Shown piece after piece: positions 1-9,483 of a stretch of DNA of 64,000 bases (positions are counted from its first letter, which is position 1; every line of letters starts with the position of its first letter). The stretch comes from UBA5342 sp965662645. GTDB taxonomy: Bacteria; Bacteroidota; Bacteroidia; Bacteroidales; UBA5342. The position numbers and the translations under genes were made by a program. The DNA is taken from positions 57,904 to 121,903 of the forward strand of contig CBFIII010000006.1 of assembly GCA_965662645.1 (NCBI GenBank), written 5' to 3'. Under the pieces are notes generated by a model that had not been told where the DNA came from, searched no databases, and worked only from the letters and a program-made list of their open reading frames with translations.

Positions 1-216
1 AAGGCAGGATATAAAGATATTAATATGCATATTGCGCAGCATAAATTCTTTATTAATAAAGTTGACAGTTTAAAACAAGAACTCAACTATAGTAATCCTT
101 TACTCTTTGAAAAAACGACTGTATTTATGAAAAAATGGTTTTTACACCATATCATTCAATCTGATAAAAAGTTTCAGAAAACGGTTAGTGAGTATCTAAA
201 ACAGACAGAATTATGA
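1..216 (+). CDS. Hemerythrin-like protein, C-terminal part (cut by window edge)
   Basis: The frame is open from base 1 and reads through to the TGA at 214-216, so the gene begins upstream of the window; the first Met inside the window is not the start. The visible 71 residues align closely with the C-terminal half of the complete hemerythrin at 3022-3423 (shared YKDI, LKQEL, NPLLFEK, TVFMKKWFL and HII stretches). The His and Asp positions expected for the last iron ligands are present (HIAQH, HHIIQSD). Bacteriohemerythrins bind oxygen at a di-iron centre in a four-helix bundle. The stop overlaps the ATG of the following glycosidase gene (ATGA), which suggests translational coupling. Confidence 0.85.
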   Translation, partial: KAGYKDINMHIAQHKFFINKVDSLKQELNYSNPLLFEKTTVFMKKWFLHHIIQSDKKFQKTVSEYLKQTEL

Positions 217-2768
217 AACATATTTTCACCCCATATATTTGGATAATAGTTTTAATATTAGCTATTTATAAACCTGCCAATAGTCAGGACATTCCTTTTT
301 CAACAAACGAAACGAATCTTACCATCTGGAATGGAACGGATTATGTTCCTTTTTTTATCAATGGAACAAATTTAGGAGTGTCCATTCCAGGAACTTTTCC
401 TGGCCATTTAGCTGCCAGTAGAAAACAATATGGTGATTGGTTTAAAGGCATCAAAAACGTGGGGTTCAATTGTATTAGAATCTATACCTTGCATTATCCT
501 CGGTTTTATGAAGTCCTTGATTCTTTTAACCTTGCCAACCCTCAGAATCCTTTACTTTTTATTCAAGGCGTTTGGCTCGAGGAAGAATTACCAGATGACG
601 AAGACTTAATTTTTTTAACTGACCCATTCAGAGTTGAAGCAGAAGAAAATATTGACTGTCTTCACGGCAATAGAGAGATATCTTCACGCTTTGGTAAAGC
701 TTTCGGCAACTATACTGTAGATGCATCAAAGTGGTGTTTGGCTTACATCATTGGACGTGAAATTATGCCTAGCGAAGTACTTAAAACAAATATAAATCAT
801 CCAGAATCTGTTAGCTTTTCTGGTCAACATTTTTCCATTAAAAACGCTTCCGCTACCGAAGTATGGCTGACTTCACAATTAGATAATCTTGTGGATTACG
901 AAAATAAGAATTACAATACACAACGTCCTGTGAGCGCCTCCAGTTGGCCTACACTAGATCCCCTTTCGCATCCCGAAGAAATACATAGAGATGAAGATAC
1001 GGTTTCTATTAATTTATCAGGTATCAAACTTCTAGATGCTCCAGCTGGTTTGTTTATGAGTTATCATGCTTATCCCTATTATCCTGATTTTATTAGCCAT
1101 CAATCCGATTATCTAAGCTATTCTGATAGTTACGGTTCCAACAGTTATAAAGGATATCTTAACGATCTTAAAGCTCATTATCCTAACTTTCCGTTAATTA
1201 TTGCAGAATATGGCGTGCCATCCAGTTGGGGTGTAGCACATTATGCTACTTCTGGCATGAACCACGGTGGTTTTGATGAAGCAGGACAAGGCAATACAGA
1301 CATACGTCTGTTAAATACAATAGAAGCAACTAACTGTGGGGGTGGTATTCAATTTGCTTGGATTGATGAATGGTTTAAACGCACTTGGGTAACTGATCAT
1401 ATTGATTATAACCCTGAGGATAGAATTTTATGGCATAATGTTACTGCAGCAGAACAGAATTTTGGTCTTCTTACCTTTAAGAAACCGTCCAACTTACAGA
1501 GCATAAAACAATTTAACACCGATTCTGAAATTACAGAATTAAAAGCGGACGCTAACTATGACTTTTTTGAAATGGAAGTGGGATTAGATAATACGCTTGA
1601 TGTTCCTGATGAATTATGGATAGCTCTGGATACTTATGCTGATGATTTAGGAGAATCCATTTTACCCGGAGGAGAGACAATACCTTTTCGTTCAGAGTTT
1701 TCACTAAAGATAACAAACTATTCAGCCACACTTTATGTTACACAAGCTTATGATATTTATGGCATCTATTTTGGGGACGTTTCAGACGAAAAGCAGTTAT
1801 ACCATTCTACAGCAAGTGATGGTGCCCCTTGGCGTATCGTAAGATGGAAAAATAACAGTGGTGATACGGATATCCAATACATTGGTAACTTACAAGTTAA
1901 TTATGATTTTCAGAACCCATCATCAAAAGACGCTGTAACTATTAGTGCTGACAAGATACACATCAAATTACCTTGGTCTCTTCTAAATGTAGTTGCTCCT
2001 AATCGTTTAGCCGTTTTGCATTCTTATCCAGACTCCCTTAAACAGGATACCATTACTGATGGTTTTAATATTGGTTTGTTTTATCATAATCAATGGTTTA
2101 AAACAGATCAACGTTTTTCATGGACAGGATGGGATCGTATCAATAAATCTACGGTAGTTGAGACTCCAAAGTTGTCATATACTACAATGAAAAATCAATT
2201 GACACAGTACAATGTTTCAGCTATTGCGATGCGTGATACCTTTATATTTGACACCCAAACATTTCCTGTTACTATTGATTCTATAGATGGAATACTTAAA
2301 AATGATTTCGATTTAGATGGTGAAATAATGGTTTCATTAGTTGCAGAGGATCCACGTAACGGAAATATTGATCTACATAATGACGGATCATTTTCTTATT
2401 ATCCAAACGATAATTTTGATGGAATCGATTCCATGAAATATTTTGTGTACGATGGATATACCTTGTCGGAACCCAATGTCGTCCTTTTTGATGTGACGGG
2501 GAATAGTATAAAAATCGGAGATGTTTCACAGACCAATGATGACTTCATGGTTGTTTCTCCTAATCCTTCTTCTTCTTCAATTACGATTAAGACCGATATT
2601 ATATTTGAACAATTACACCTTTTTAATTCTATAGGTCAAGAAATTCACACCTTTCAATACGGAAAAGACACGTATGAAATGGATATATCAAATTTAGCAA
2701 CTGGAGTATATATGCTTGTTGGTCAGTTCGATCATAGGTATTATTCTAAAAAAATAGTTAAAAAATAA
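213..2768 (+). CDS. Secreted clan-A-like glycosidase with T9SS sorting domain
   Basis: An 851-residue protein with a signal peptide (cleavage near NSQD, about residue 25). The first 420 or so residues look like a (beta/alpha)8 glycoside hydrolase: GVSIPG near the start, NCIRIYTLHYPRFYE, then GREIMP with E183 as candidate acid/base and IAEYG with E332 as candidate nucleophile. The middle part looks like beta-sandwich domains. About residues 690-765 form a cadherin/Big-like repeat (LKNDFDLDG, GSFSYYPNDNFDG, DSMKYFVYDG). The last 75 residues are a T9SS type A sorting domain (SPNPSSSS, LFNSIGQEI, GVYML, KKIVKK), so it is probably exported across the outer membrane. I cannot assign the GH family or substrate. 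Its ATG overlaps the stop of the hemerythrin gene. Confidence 0.7.
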   Translation: MKHIFTPYIWIIVLILAIYKPANSQDIPFSTNETNLTIWNGTDYVPFFINGTNLGVSIPGTFPGHLAASRKQYGDWFKGIKNVGFNCIRIYTLHYPRFYEVLDSFNLANPQNPLLFIQGVWLEEELPDDEDLIFLTDPFRVEAEENIDCLHGNREISSRFGKAFGNYTVDASKWCLAYIIGREIMPSEVLKTNINHPESVSFSGQHFSIKNASATEVWLTSQLDNLVDYENKNYNTQRPVSASSWPTLDPLSHPEEIHRDEDTVSINLSGIKLLDAPAGLFMSYHAYPYYPDFISHQSDYLSYSDSYGSNSYKGYLNDLKAHYPNFPLIIAEYGVPSSWGVAHYATSGMNHGGFDEAGQGNTDIRLLNTIEATNCGGGIQFAWIDEWFKRTWVTDHIDYNPEDRILWHNVTAAEQNFGLLTFKKPSNLQSIKQFNTDSEITELKADANYDFFEMEVGLDNTLDVPDELWIALDTYADDLGESILPGGETIPFRSEFSLKITNYSATLYVTQAYDIYGIYFGDVSDEKQLYHSTASDGAPWRIVRWKNNSGDTDIQYIGNLQVNYDFQNPSSKDAVTISADKIHIKLPWSLLNVVAPNRLAVLHSYPDSLKQDTITDGFNIGLFYHNQWFKTDQRFSWTGWDRINKSTVVETPKLSYTTMKNQLTQYNVSAIAMRDTFIFDTQTFPVTIDSIDGILKNDFDLDGEIMVSLVAEDPRNGNIDLHNDGSFSYYPNDNFDGIDSMKYFVYDGYTLSEPNVVLFDVTGNSIKIGDVSQTNDDFMVVSPNPSSSSITIKTDIIFEQLHLFNSIGQEIHTFQYGKDTYEMDISNLATGVYMLVGQFDHRYYSKKIVKK

Positions 2769-2802
2769 GACACATTGGTCTAATGATGGACGAATAGCAT
2801 AG

Positions 2803-2990
2803 GAGTTGTTTTAAAGTTGTCCACAAAGAGGTTTTTCTTTCGCTCACCCTTCACTTCCCTAAAAGGGAATCTTGCGCTGTGGGCTGAATTCCCCTTTTCA
2901 CGTTCATTGAGATTGAACGAGCTACGGGATGTCGCCTGCGGCAAGGGGTTAAAGGTGAGTGTCGGCCGAAAGTTGGACTTCAAACAACTT
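2803..2990. repeat. Intergenic inverted-repeat element, GC-richer than flanks
   Basis: The ends are imperfect inverted repeats: agttgttttaaagttgtcca on the left, and a right end that reads agttgtttgaagtccaact on the other strand. Inside are further nested complementary arms (ctcacccttcac against ggtgagtg; aaaaggga against tcccctttt; cgttca against tgaacg), so the whole unit could fold into one long hairpin. It is clearly richer in G and C than the flanking DNA. An open frame running through it into the hemerythrin start is not credible as a gene. It probably belongs to a dispersed intergenic repeat family; only one copy is visible here. Confidence 0.6.
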
Positions 2991-3021
2991 TATGAAGTAA
3001 ATATTATTGTAAAAATAATTC

Positions 3022-3423
3022 ATGGCAAACATCTGGACAAAAAGATATTTATTAAATATCGATAAAATTGACGAACAACATAAAGTTTTTTTTGATCTGT
3101 GGGATAAAGAAATTAATCAGGCTGAACCACAAGATCATACACAGCTGTCTTTAGTTATAGAAAAGCTTGAAGATTATCTAAAAAAACATATTAAATACGA
3201 AGAAGCAATACTTCGGAAGTCTAACTATAAAGATATTGAGAGTCATATCACTCAACACCAATTTTTCATTCAAAAGATAGACACCCTAAAACAAGAACTG
3301 ACCTACAATAATCCCCTATTATTTGAAAAGATAACTGTATTTATGAAAAAATGGTTTTTAAACCATATCATTCACACAGATAGTAAATATCAGGAAACAG
3401 TTATCGCATACCAAAAGAAATAA
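3022..3423 (+). CDS. Bacteriohemerythrin
   Basis: A 133-residue hemerythrin-like four-helix protein. The di-iron ligand pattern is visible in order: His in DEQHK, His and Glu in HIKYEE, His residues in HITQHQ, and His/Asp in HIIHTD. Family members bind oxygen reversibly and serve in oxygen sensing, storage or delivery to oxygen-dependent enzymes. It has no signal peptide, so it should be cytoplasmic. It is a close paralogue of the truncated hemerythrin at the left edge; the glycosidase gene and the repeat element lie between the two copies. The start fits the family N-terminus (the W-x-x-x-Y region just before IDEQH). Confidence 0.88.
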   Translation: MANIWTKRYLLNIDKIDEQHKVFFDLWDKEINQAEPQDHTQLSLVIEKLEDYLKKHIKYEEAILRKSNYKDIESHITQHQFFIQKIDTLKQELTYNNPLLFEKITVFMKKWFLNHIIHTDSKYQETVIAYQKK

Positions 3424-3504
3424 TCATCAAATAAATCTTTGTGCAATACTTTAGTCCTTAAATTCAAGTAGCAAAAGTTAATTGAGACCTTATTAATACC
3501 TTTT

Positions 3505-3620
3505 AAGTAGTGAATAGAAAATAATATCGTATTTTTCAGAGCGCCGCACTGAGCAAAGTCAAAGTGTATTTTAAGTGTTCTTAAGTATTTAAAGTGTCTA
3601 AAGTTAAAATGCCTACAATA
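3505..3620. repeat. Partial copy of the aagtagtg inverted-repeat element family
   Basis: The left end (aagtagtg, then ataatatcgtatt) and the internal stretch (aagtatttaaagtgtct, aagtt, aaatgcct) match the element at 15196-15392. The matching right end (gcgacaataaa..actactcattactt) is missing. It lies in the 263-base gap before the substrate-binding lipoprotein gene and contains no credible gene. Confidence 0.5.
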
Positions 3621-3686
3621 GGTGTTAATTCTTTACATCAAAATAAGTGATCTGTTTTAATTATAATTTTATCAATTAAAAATCAT

Positions 3687-4613
3687 ATGAAAGCTCAAAT
3701 CTTAAGTATTATATTAGTCATATTTCTATCTTCTTGCATTCAAAAGAGATCTAATACTGTATCATTTGGTCTTTTAAACGGACCATCGGCTATTGGTATG
3801 GTCAAGTCATTAGACGAATTGACCGTTTATAATTCTAAGATTATCAATTACGAAAAGAAAGATAACCCACAACAAATAAGAGCTCTACTGCAAAGTGGAA
3901 ACATTAACATGGCTATCATCCCTATGACATTAGCCTACCATATGATTGATAATAAAATACCCATAAAAATAGCAGCCATTACGGGTTGGGGAAATCTATT
4001 TTTACTCAGTAGAGATTCTATTCACCATTTTTCAAATCTTAAAAATACCTGCATCTCTGTACCTGGGGAAGCACAAACGCCAGATTTAGTAAGTAGATTC
4101 CTCATAGATCATTATGATCTTAACGGAAGTGTTAGTTTAAATTACACCTACAGCTCACCAATATTACTAATGAGTGCTTTAGCTATTGGCAAAGTCAATT
4201 ATGCAGTATTACCCGAACCATTAGCGAGCATAGCTATTAGCAAAGATTCCTCTATTCTACGAGCGATAAATCTTGCTGATGTATGGAAGGATGAAACAAA
4301 AATCCCCTTAGTACAATCGGTATTAGTAATAAATGAAACCTTCTACAAAAAAAACAAAGTATGGCTTAAAACTTACCTAAAGGAGGTAGAAAAGAACACA
4401 ACATACATTATTCAACATCCTGTAGAAGCTTTAAAATCAGCAAAAGAACACGAATTGCTACCACAATCAATACACAACGAAAACATTATAAAATACAGCC
4501 AATTAGATTATCAACAGGGCAAAAAAATAGCTGATATAATCACCAGCTATCTTAAAATATTTTATCATCTCGATGATGATTTTAACATTAATAGTTATAT
4601 CATAATGGAATAA
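3687..4613 (+). CDS. ABC transporter substrate-binding lipoprotein, NitT/TauT type
   Basis: A 308-residue lipoprotein: the signal sequence ends in the lipobox LSSC, giving Cys17 as the lipidated residue. The mature part has the SsuA/TauA/NrtA layout: GLLNGPSAIGM, QQIRALLQSGNINMAIIP, a LISVPGEAQTPD-like central segment, YAVLPEPLAS and a helical C-terminus. Family members capture nitrate, sulfonates, pyrimidine precursors or similar small molecules and hand them to an inner-membrane permease. The matching permease and ATPase are not next to it but 6.3 kb away on the same strand (10947-12412), behind a minus-strand operon. Its stop codon directly abuts the stop of the convergent chaperone gene, with no spacer. 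The ligand cannot be told from sequence. Confidence 0.8.
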   Translation: MKAQILSIILVIFLSSCIQKRSNTVSFGLLNGPSAIGMVKSLDELTVYNSKIINYEKKDNPQQIRALLQSGNINMAIIPMTLAYHMIDNKIPIKIAAITGWGNLFLLSRDSIHHFSNLKNTCISVPGEAQTPDLVSRFLIDHYDLNGSVSLNYTYSSPILLMSALAIGKVNYAVLPEPLASIAISKDSSILRAINLADVWKDETKIPLVQSVLVINETFYKKNKVWLKTYLKEVEKNTTYIIQHPVEALKSAKEHELLPQSIHNENIIKYSQLDYQQGKKIADIITSYLKIFYHLDDDFNINSYIIME

Positions 4614-5420
4614 TTATTCTACTACTATTTCAAGTTCTGCAGCTTTTATCTCATTACTTGAACCATAATCGACCACTCCCATTACCGAATATTTGCCTTT
4701 AGGAATGTCTGTAGGCAAAGCAAACCTTGTTTCTTTAGCACCACCAGGCAATAAGGTAAATCTTTTCTTAGATGTGTTGTGATTCCATCCCGTTTGCAGA
4801 TTGGTAAACTCTAAATAAGAACGACAATCTAAAATACTAGGCGAGGTGTTATTAGTCGCTAGCATTATCGTCATTTTATCATTAAGCATTTCTGATTTAA
4901 AATCATAAATATCAGCACTTTTTTCTGTAATAGAAGGTGGAGACTGGAACATATAAACGATAATCTGGAAAGTATTAACAATAGCCATTCCTAATTGTTG
5001 ATTCTGCTCATCTAAAGGAGCATTTTGTTCTTTAGCTAACTTAAGTGACATAACACCCCATTTTACACTATTTGCTTCTGGTGTATTTGGCGTATCAAGC
5101 GTTACCTTTATTTCTTTACTAGCCCCTGCTGGTAACGTAAAAAAAGATGGTGAAGCACTTATCCAAGGCGAAATAGAGTGACTATTCTTATTCGCACCCA
5201 TAAGTGTTGGTTTACCCTTCTTGTTAGTAACGTCAAAATCAAGAAAACTTACCTGATAAGATTGAGGTTTTTCAGATTTATTGACAATAAAGACTGTTTT
5301 AGTCCTACTCTCGCCTAAGTTATTATTAAAATAAACCCTTGTAGGAGAAACAGATGCACTTTGCCCAAAAACATTAGCAGCCAATAAAACAAATATAATA
5401 CACACTAAAAATTGTTTCAT
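4614..5420 (-). CDS. PapD-like periplasmic chaperone
   Basis: The start is placed at the second Met (MKQFLVC), which gives a clean signal peptide ending near VFGQS; an ATG three codons upstream is possible. The mature protein has the two-Ig layout of fimbrial chaperones: SVSPTRVYFNNN, TVFIVNKSEKPQSYQVSF, ISPWISASPSFFTLPAGASKEIKVTL, then a second domain from about residue 150 ending in VVDYGSS and AAELEIVVE. Classical chaperones hold pilus subunits by donating a beta strand. It is the last of four minus-strand genes, 114 bases after the usher-like gene, so a role in folding the two secreted subunits encoded upstream is likely. A general PapD-like protein of unrelated function is the alternative. 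Confidence 0.7.
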   Translation of the reverse strand: MKQFLVCIIFVLLAANVFGQSASVSPTRVYFNNNLGESRTKTVFIVNKSEKPQSYQVSFLDFDVTNKKGKPTLMGANKNSHSISPWISASPSFFTLPAGASKEIKVTLDTPNTPEANSVKWGVMSLKLAKEQNAPLDEQNQQLGMAIVNTFQIIVYMFQSPPSITEKSADIYDFKSEMLNDKMTIMLATNNTSPSILDCRSYLEFTNLQTGWNHNTSKKRFTLLPGGAKETRFALPTDIPKGKYSVMGVVDYGSSNEIKAAELEIVVE

Positions 5421-5543
5421 AATATTCACTTAATCATTAATTCTATATTTAATTATCTCCTTTTCAAATCAATACCTTATCCAAGGCATAATAAAAACAC
5501 ATATTTACACTCTATTAAACAAAAAACATATAAAGGATAGCTA

Positions 5544-8500
5544 CTACCTTTGTCGCAATATTTTCTCCTGTTCTAAAGAGTCTGCAGCCTGAAAAGCAGC
5601 CTTCTCTTTATCTAATTCTGTAAAATCGATATCCCACACTCCCTTTTCAGCACTTACCTGACCTGTAGTAGTATTAGCCTTGACACCTCCATTATTTACT
5701 CTTTCTGTAGAATCTTTAAATTTAGCATAATTGTTCAAATTAACCCTTATTGTAGAATCTGAAGCTCTATCATTAGGATCAATAGTTTCTATTTCTGGTA
5801 AATCTGTAATCGTATCATTCGATTCATCAGTCACCATTTTGGTAGAGTCTGTCGTGTCTTCCAACACATCATTTACCATTTCTGAAGAGTCTGTAATCGT
5901 ATCGTTCAATCCATCAGTAACTATTTCAGTAGAATCCAAATTGGCATTTTCCGTTTCGTTAGAGTCAGTAGCTTTTTCGCCAAAAGTCTTTATCTCTATC
6001 TTACGTTTTTTCTCTTTTACAAAGAAATTCGTTTCGACAGATGAATACATTTGATTCAGTTCTACTTTAATATTATTCTCAACTAAGTCAAAAGAACCAG
6101 CAAACAACTCGGCATTGACAGAAAGGGAATAACGCCCCATAGGAGCATTTAAGATATAAGCACCATCATTATCTGTCAAACAATTATAAACCATTCCTGT
6201 AGAATCTGTAGCTGTCACTTTAATATTATCAAGATTTACCCCTTTCTCAAAACGTGAATAATTAGCTGTTTTTAAATAAATATTACCATATATCCTACCC
6301 CCTTTAGCTTGTGCTAACAAAATCGTTCTATCCTCCACCACAGTAATTGAAAAATTACGATTAGAGAACCAACTCTCCACTTTATCCAAAGGATAGGTCT
6401 CTATCCTGTAACTTCCTTGTGGCAAATTCAAAAATGCAGCTTCACCATTTTCATTCGTCATAATCTCTAGAGGTTCGGTATAAGAATCAAAATCTAAAGA
6501 ATTAGTCTCTTCGATCTTAGAGGCTATAATCAACATATTCTTGATCACTAACTCATTGCCCTCACGTCTTCCATTACCATCATCATCACGGAATACAACA
6601 AATTTAACATCATAATTTTTCTTACGTGAAATAGGAATTCCAAAATCTTTAGTAAAACCTATGCCCATCTCAAAATTAGCTTGAGTAAAACCTGGTGATA
6701 ATATTTCACTATCATTATAATTATAATAACGATCTCCCTGATCAAATGCCAAAACACTCATATACCCTTTTAACTTAAAACTATGGGAAATATAATAATC
6801 AAAGTTGGGTCTAAAACTAAGTTGAAAACGATCTGTAGCACTTCTATAATTAAGAGTAGAAGAAATATTAACCAACACACTCTTGTCTTTCCCAGGCCAA
6901 AATTCATAATTAGAACTCAAGTAATAAGACCGTGGCATTTCATGAGTTTCAGAATAGAATAAATGCTCGGACATATACCTAGCCCCATAGTAATAATTGG
7001 CTGACATCCTAAGGTTACGCTGACGGTAAGTCAGTTTTAACATCATGGTATTATAAGTTCCCTCCGTATTCTCACTGAAGTCATTCTGCCACATACTAAA
7101 AGAGGTGTTAAATCGAGAATACAAAGAAAAACTGTTCATATATTCTATTCCAACACCTATTTTATTCAGATCATAACCACGTACAATATTCTCATTATAC
7201 TGACCATATAAGCTAAAAGACTGCTTTTTGACTCTAAAACGATACGACAACTTGGCTTCCTCCTGTTCGCTGCGTAATCCACTGGAAATTAATATACCAT
7301 TAGACCACAAATTAGGACTATATTTTCGATTACTATAATAACCGATCAACATTCTATCATTCTTTAACCAATAATTAGCATAAGCCTTAAAATTTTGCCC
7401 CCCACCAAAAGAAGCAAAATCTTTACTACTCAACTGATAATTAAGCCCCGTATTAAGGTATGTAAAGAAACGTCCAGAATAAACTCCGTGAAAACGATAG
7501 CCATTTAATTTCTGATTACCCGATGATAAATCATAAATAGCGTTACTAAAATCTGTTTGAATACTTAAATTTTGATTTTCGAGTATCGCACGGCTAACCT
7601 GTAAGCCAACTATTGATTTATTACTATTGTTTAAAGGAATATTCTTATTCTGAATATAAATATCGGATTTCATTTTTTCATCTTTTGTCTTATACCCATA
7701 CCCCAAAGACATATTCTGAACAGCATCGGAAGAAAAGAAATCATTAGAACGGGTATATAACCCCGACACGGTATGTTGTGTATTTAATATTTTACTAACA
7801 ACAGCTCCTTTACCCCGCATAACCAAAGCACTCCTACTATTAGTACTAACATCACCAACAGCCACCTTCAAAGTAGGCGTATAATAGGCTACGTTCTGAT
7901 AATTAGAAGTTAATGAAGTATTAGCACCTGCAGCACCCAAAAATTGAAAATTATAAGTAGCATAACGCTCATCATCAATACGTTTAACACCATAAAGTCC
8001 AATAGAGGCATAAGGATTTTCACTTAGCATATCATACATCTGAAAATCAAGAGTCATAGGCAAATTATCCCATTTCATCTCATTAACATTATAACTATCC
8101 CTCACCTTAATAAAAGTAGCACTACGTTGCCAGGTTTGCATAGATGCACCTACTGCAATGGCTTTTATTTTAAGGCTGTATTTATCAAACGAACGTTTAG
8201 GCTTTCTGAAAATCTCAGCCGCATTCATCGTCACATCCTGCACAATCTTCACATCTACACGTATCGTTGTATCTGCTCCTCGGGGTAAGGAAATCAGTTT
8301 CTTGTTTACATTATAAACCTCTAAAGATCTAGAACAATGATAATTTAATTCTATTTGTTCATCAACATTTCCATGGTTCTCAAATTTCAGCATTACAAAT
8401 GTGGAATCAGAATCATGAAGGAAATATGTTTCTTTTTTTAGGACTTGAGCATCCAAATCATGAATAGTTTCAGTTTCAATGATCCATTCGGCTGTTGTTA

Positions 8501-8870
8501 TCATTACCCCCTCATTATATAAAGAGGATTTAAATCGTATTAAGTTACCACCATTCACTTCTTTTGATGGCAATAATCGTATAGGAATAAATATAGAATC
8601 TCGGGGAGGGATTTGGAAAACACGATTAGGTTTTCCTAAGCTACGCCAATCAGGATGACCAACGGTACGTAAAGAAAAGGTGCGATTCTTATCTGTATTA
8701 TTAAATACTTTTATCATATTGGAACAGAGCTCTCCAGCATGATAAGTAGTATAGCCTTCGGCATAATTCATATAGATACCATATTTCTGAGGCGCAGAAA
8801 GAGCGTCTATTTCTGAGAAACTCAAAAACAAACAAACTACAGATATATATATATAAAATTGAGTTTTCAA
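5544..8870 (-). CDS. Large usher-like outer-membrane protein
   Basis: An 1108-residue protein with a signal peptide (MKTQFYIYI to about residue 25). Residues 30-260 are Ig-like beta domains (KVFNNTDKNRTF, FQIPPRDSIFIPI). Residues 280-750 are a long run of alternating aromatic/polar strands typical of a large beta-barrel. Around residue 757 there is a SdrD-B/carboxypeptidase-regulatory-like domain (FRDDDGNGRREGNE, LPQGSYRIETYPL) and around 858 a second one (GGRIYGNIYL, TDNDGAYILNAP). Residues 975-1035 are an acidic Ser/Thr-rich repeat (DSSEMV, DSTKMV, NDTITD units), followed by a charged helical tail. Position between the subunit and chaperone genes, and barrel plus C-terminal Ig-type domains, suggest an usher. 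I see no clear classical FimD/PapC signature, so this is inference. It starts 6 bases after the upstream subunit gene ends. Confidence 0.55.
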   Translation of the reverse strand: MKTQFYIYISVVCLFLSFSEIDALSAPQKYGIYMNYAEGYTTYHAGELCSNMIKVFNNTDKNRTFSLRTVGHPDWRSLGKPNRVFQIPPRDSIFIPIRLLPSKEVNGGNLIRFKSSLYNEGVMITTAEWIIETETIHDLDAQVLKKETYFLHDSDSTFVMLKFENHGNVDEQIELNYHCSRSLEVYNVNKKLISLPRGADTTIRVDVKIVQDVTMNAAEIFRKPKRSFDKYSLKIKAIAVGASMQTWQRSATFIKVRDSYNVNEMKWDNLPMTLDFQMYDMLSENPYASIGLYGVKRIDDERYATYNFQFLGAAGANTSLTSNYQNVAYYTPTLKVAVGDVSTNSRSALVMRGKGAVVSKILNTQHTVSGLYTRSNDFFSSDAVQNMSLGYGYKTKDEKMKSDIYIQNKNIPLNNSNKSIVGLQVSRAILENQNLSIQTDFSNAIYDLSSGNQKLNGYRFHGVYSGRFFTYLNTGLNYQLSSKDFASFGGGQNFKAYANYWLKNDRMLIGYYSNRKYSPNLWSNGILISSGLRSEQEEAKLSYRFRVKKQSFSLYGQYNENIVRGYDLNKIGVGIEYMNSFSLYSRFNTSFSMWQNDFSENTEGTYNTMMLKLTYRQRNLRMSANYYYGARYMSEHLFYSETHEMPRSYYLSSNYEFWPGKDKSVLVNISSTLNYRSATDRFQLSFRPNFDYYISHSFKLKGYMSVLAFDQGDRYYNYNDSEILSPGFTQANFEMGIGFTKDFGIPISRKKNYDVKFVVFRDDDGNGRREGNELVIKNMLIIASKIEETNSLDFDSYTEPLEIMTNENGEAAFLNLPQGSYRIETYPLDKVESWFSNRNFSITVVEDRTILLAQAKGGRIYGNIYLKTANYSRFEKGVNLDNIKVTATDSTGMVYNCLTDNDGAYILNAPMGRYSLSVNAELFAGSFDLVENNIKVELNQMYSSVETNFFVKEKKRKIEIKTFGEKATDSNETENANLDSTEIVTDGLNDTITDSSEMVNDVLEDTTDSTKMVTDESNDTITDLPEIETIDPNDRASDSTIRVNLNNYAKFKDSTERVNNGGVKANTTTGQVSAEKGVWDIDFTELDKEKAAFQAADSLEQEKILRQR

Positions 8871-8876
8871 TGTGTT

Positions 8877-9431
8877 TTATAAGTTTTCCATGAGTGTGAA
8901 ATAGATGTATATCTCATAAAAACCAGACCGATAAGTAAAACCAGGTTTTATCATAAGATCTATGTTAAACAAATAACAACTAGGAGTCGTTATATAGTCA
9001 CCAGGAACATTAGTACCTTCATTACCACAAACTACAGGAGCATCTGTTTCGGAACTACCAATAATATATACAGGATCATAGGTATTAGGAAGAGGGAAGA
9101 AATCGTTTTGCTGTGAAGTATTTTGAGCATTTCGGAAACGCAACTGAATGAGGGATACTTCAGGCGTAACACCCGAGGTACTATAAGTTAAATCATTAAA
9201 ATCGTCCCATTCTCCTTCATCATTCGTTCGTGTACTTACATATAAATCCCAAGTAGAATCAGCTACAATTCTCAACTGCATATAATTATACTGGACCAAT
9301 CCACTTTGATACTTTTCAACGGTATTAAAAACCATTGACACGGTAGGAGATGTTTTTAAATCAAATTTAAGCGTCTGTCCAAAAGAATTTATTGACACAA
9401 AAAGAACCAATAGAACATACACACTTCTCAT
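8877..9431 (-). CDS. Secreted subunit-like protein, minor (paralogue of the 9560-10288 product)
   Basis: The start is placed at MRSVYVLL, which gives a normal signal peptide ending at NSFGQ; an upstream ATG would add 16 charged residues and lie against the hairpin. The mature protein shares with the neighbouring subunit the block F-N/S-T-V/I-E-x-Y-Q-x-G-L/I-V-x-Y-N-x-x-Q-L and the WDLYV motif. Both end in a hydrophobic strand (here YEIYIYFTLMENL) such as pilus subunits use for polymerisation. Unlike its paralogue it carries a Cys pair (VVCGNEG and PSCYLF), which could form a disulfide. The pairing with an usher-like gene 6 bases downstream suggests a tip, adaptor or adhesin role. I know of no named family. 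Confidence 0.55.
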   Translation of the reverse strand: MRSVYVLLVLFVSINSFGQTLKFDLKTSPTVSMVFNTVEKYQSGLVQYNYMQLRIVADSTWDLYVSTRTNDEGEWDDFNDLTYSTSGVTPEVSLIQLRFRNAQNTSQQNDFFPLPNTYDPVYIIGSSETDAPVVCGNEGTNVPGDYITTPSCYLFNIDLMIKPGFTYRSGFYEIYIYFTLMENL

Positions 9432-9483
9432 TTTACGTTCTTTTTTATTGCGCATTAATACTTTCATTTGAAATTTCATAAAG

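Noticed and set aside
2817..3065. 82-codon plus-strand frame running through the inverted-repeat element into the hemerythrin gene
   Set aside because: It overlaps a self-complementary repeat and the hemerythrin start in a different frame, and has no protein-like character.
5731..6054. 107-codon plus-strand frame opposite the usher-like gene
   Set aside because: It is the antisense shadow of the Ser/Thr-Asp repeat; repetitive Val/Ser composition explains its openness.
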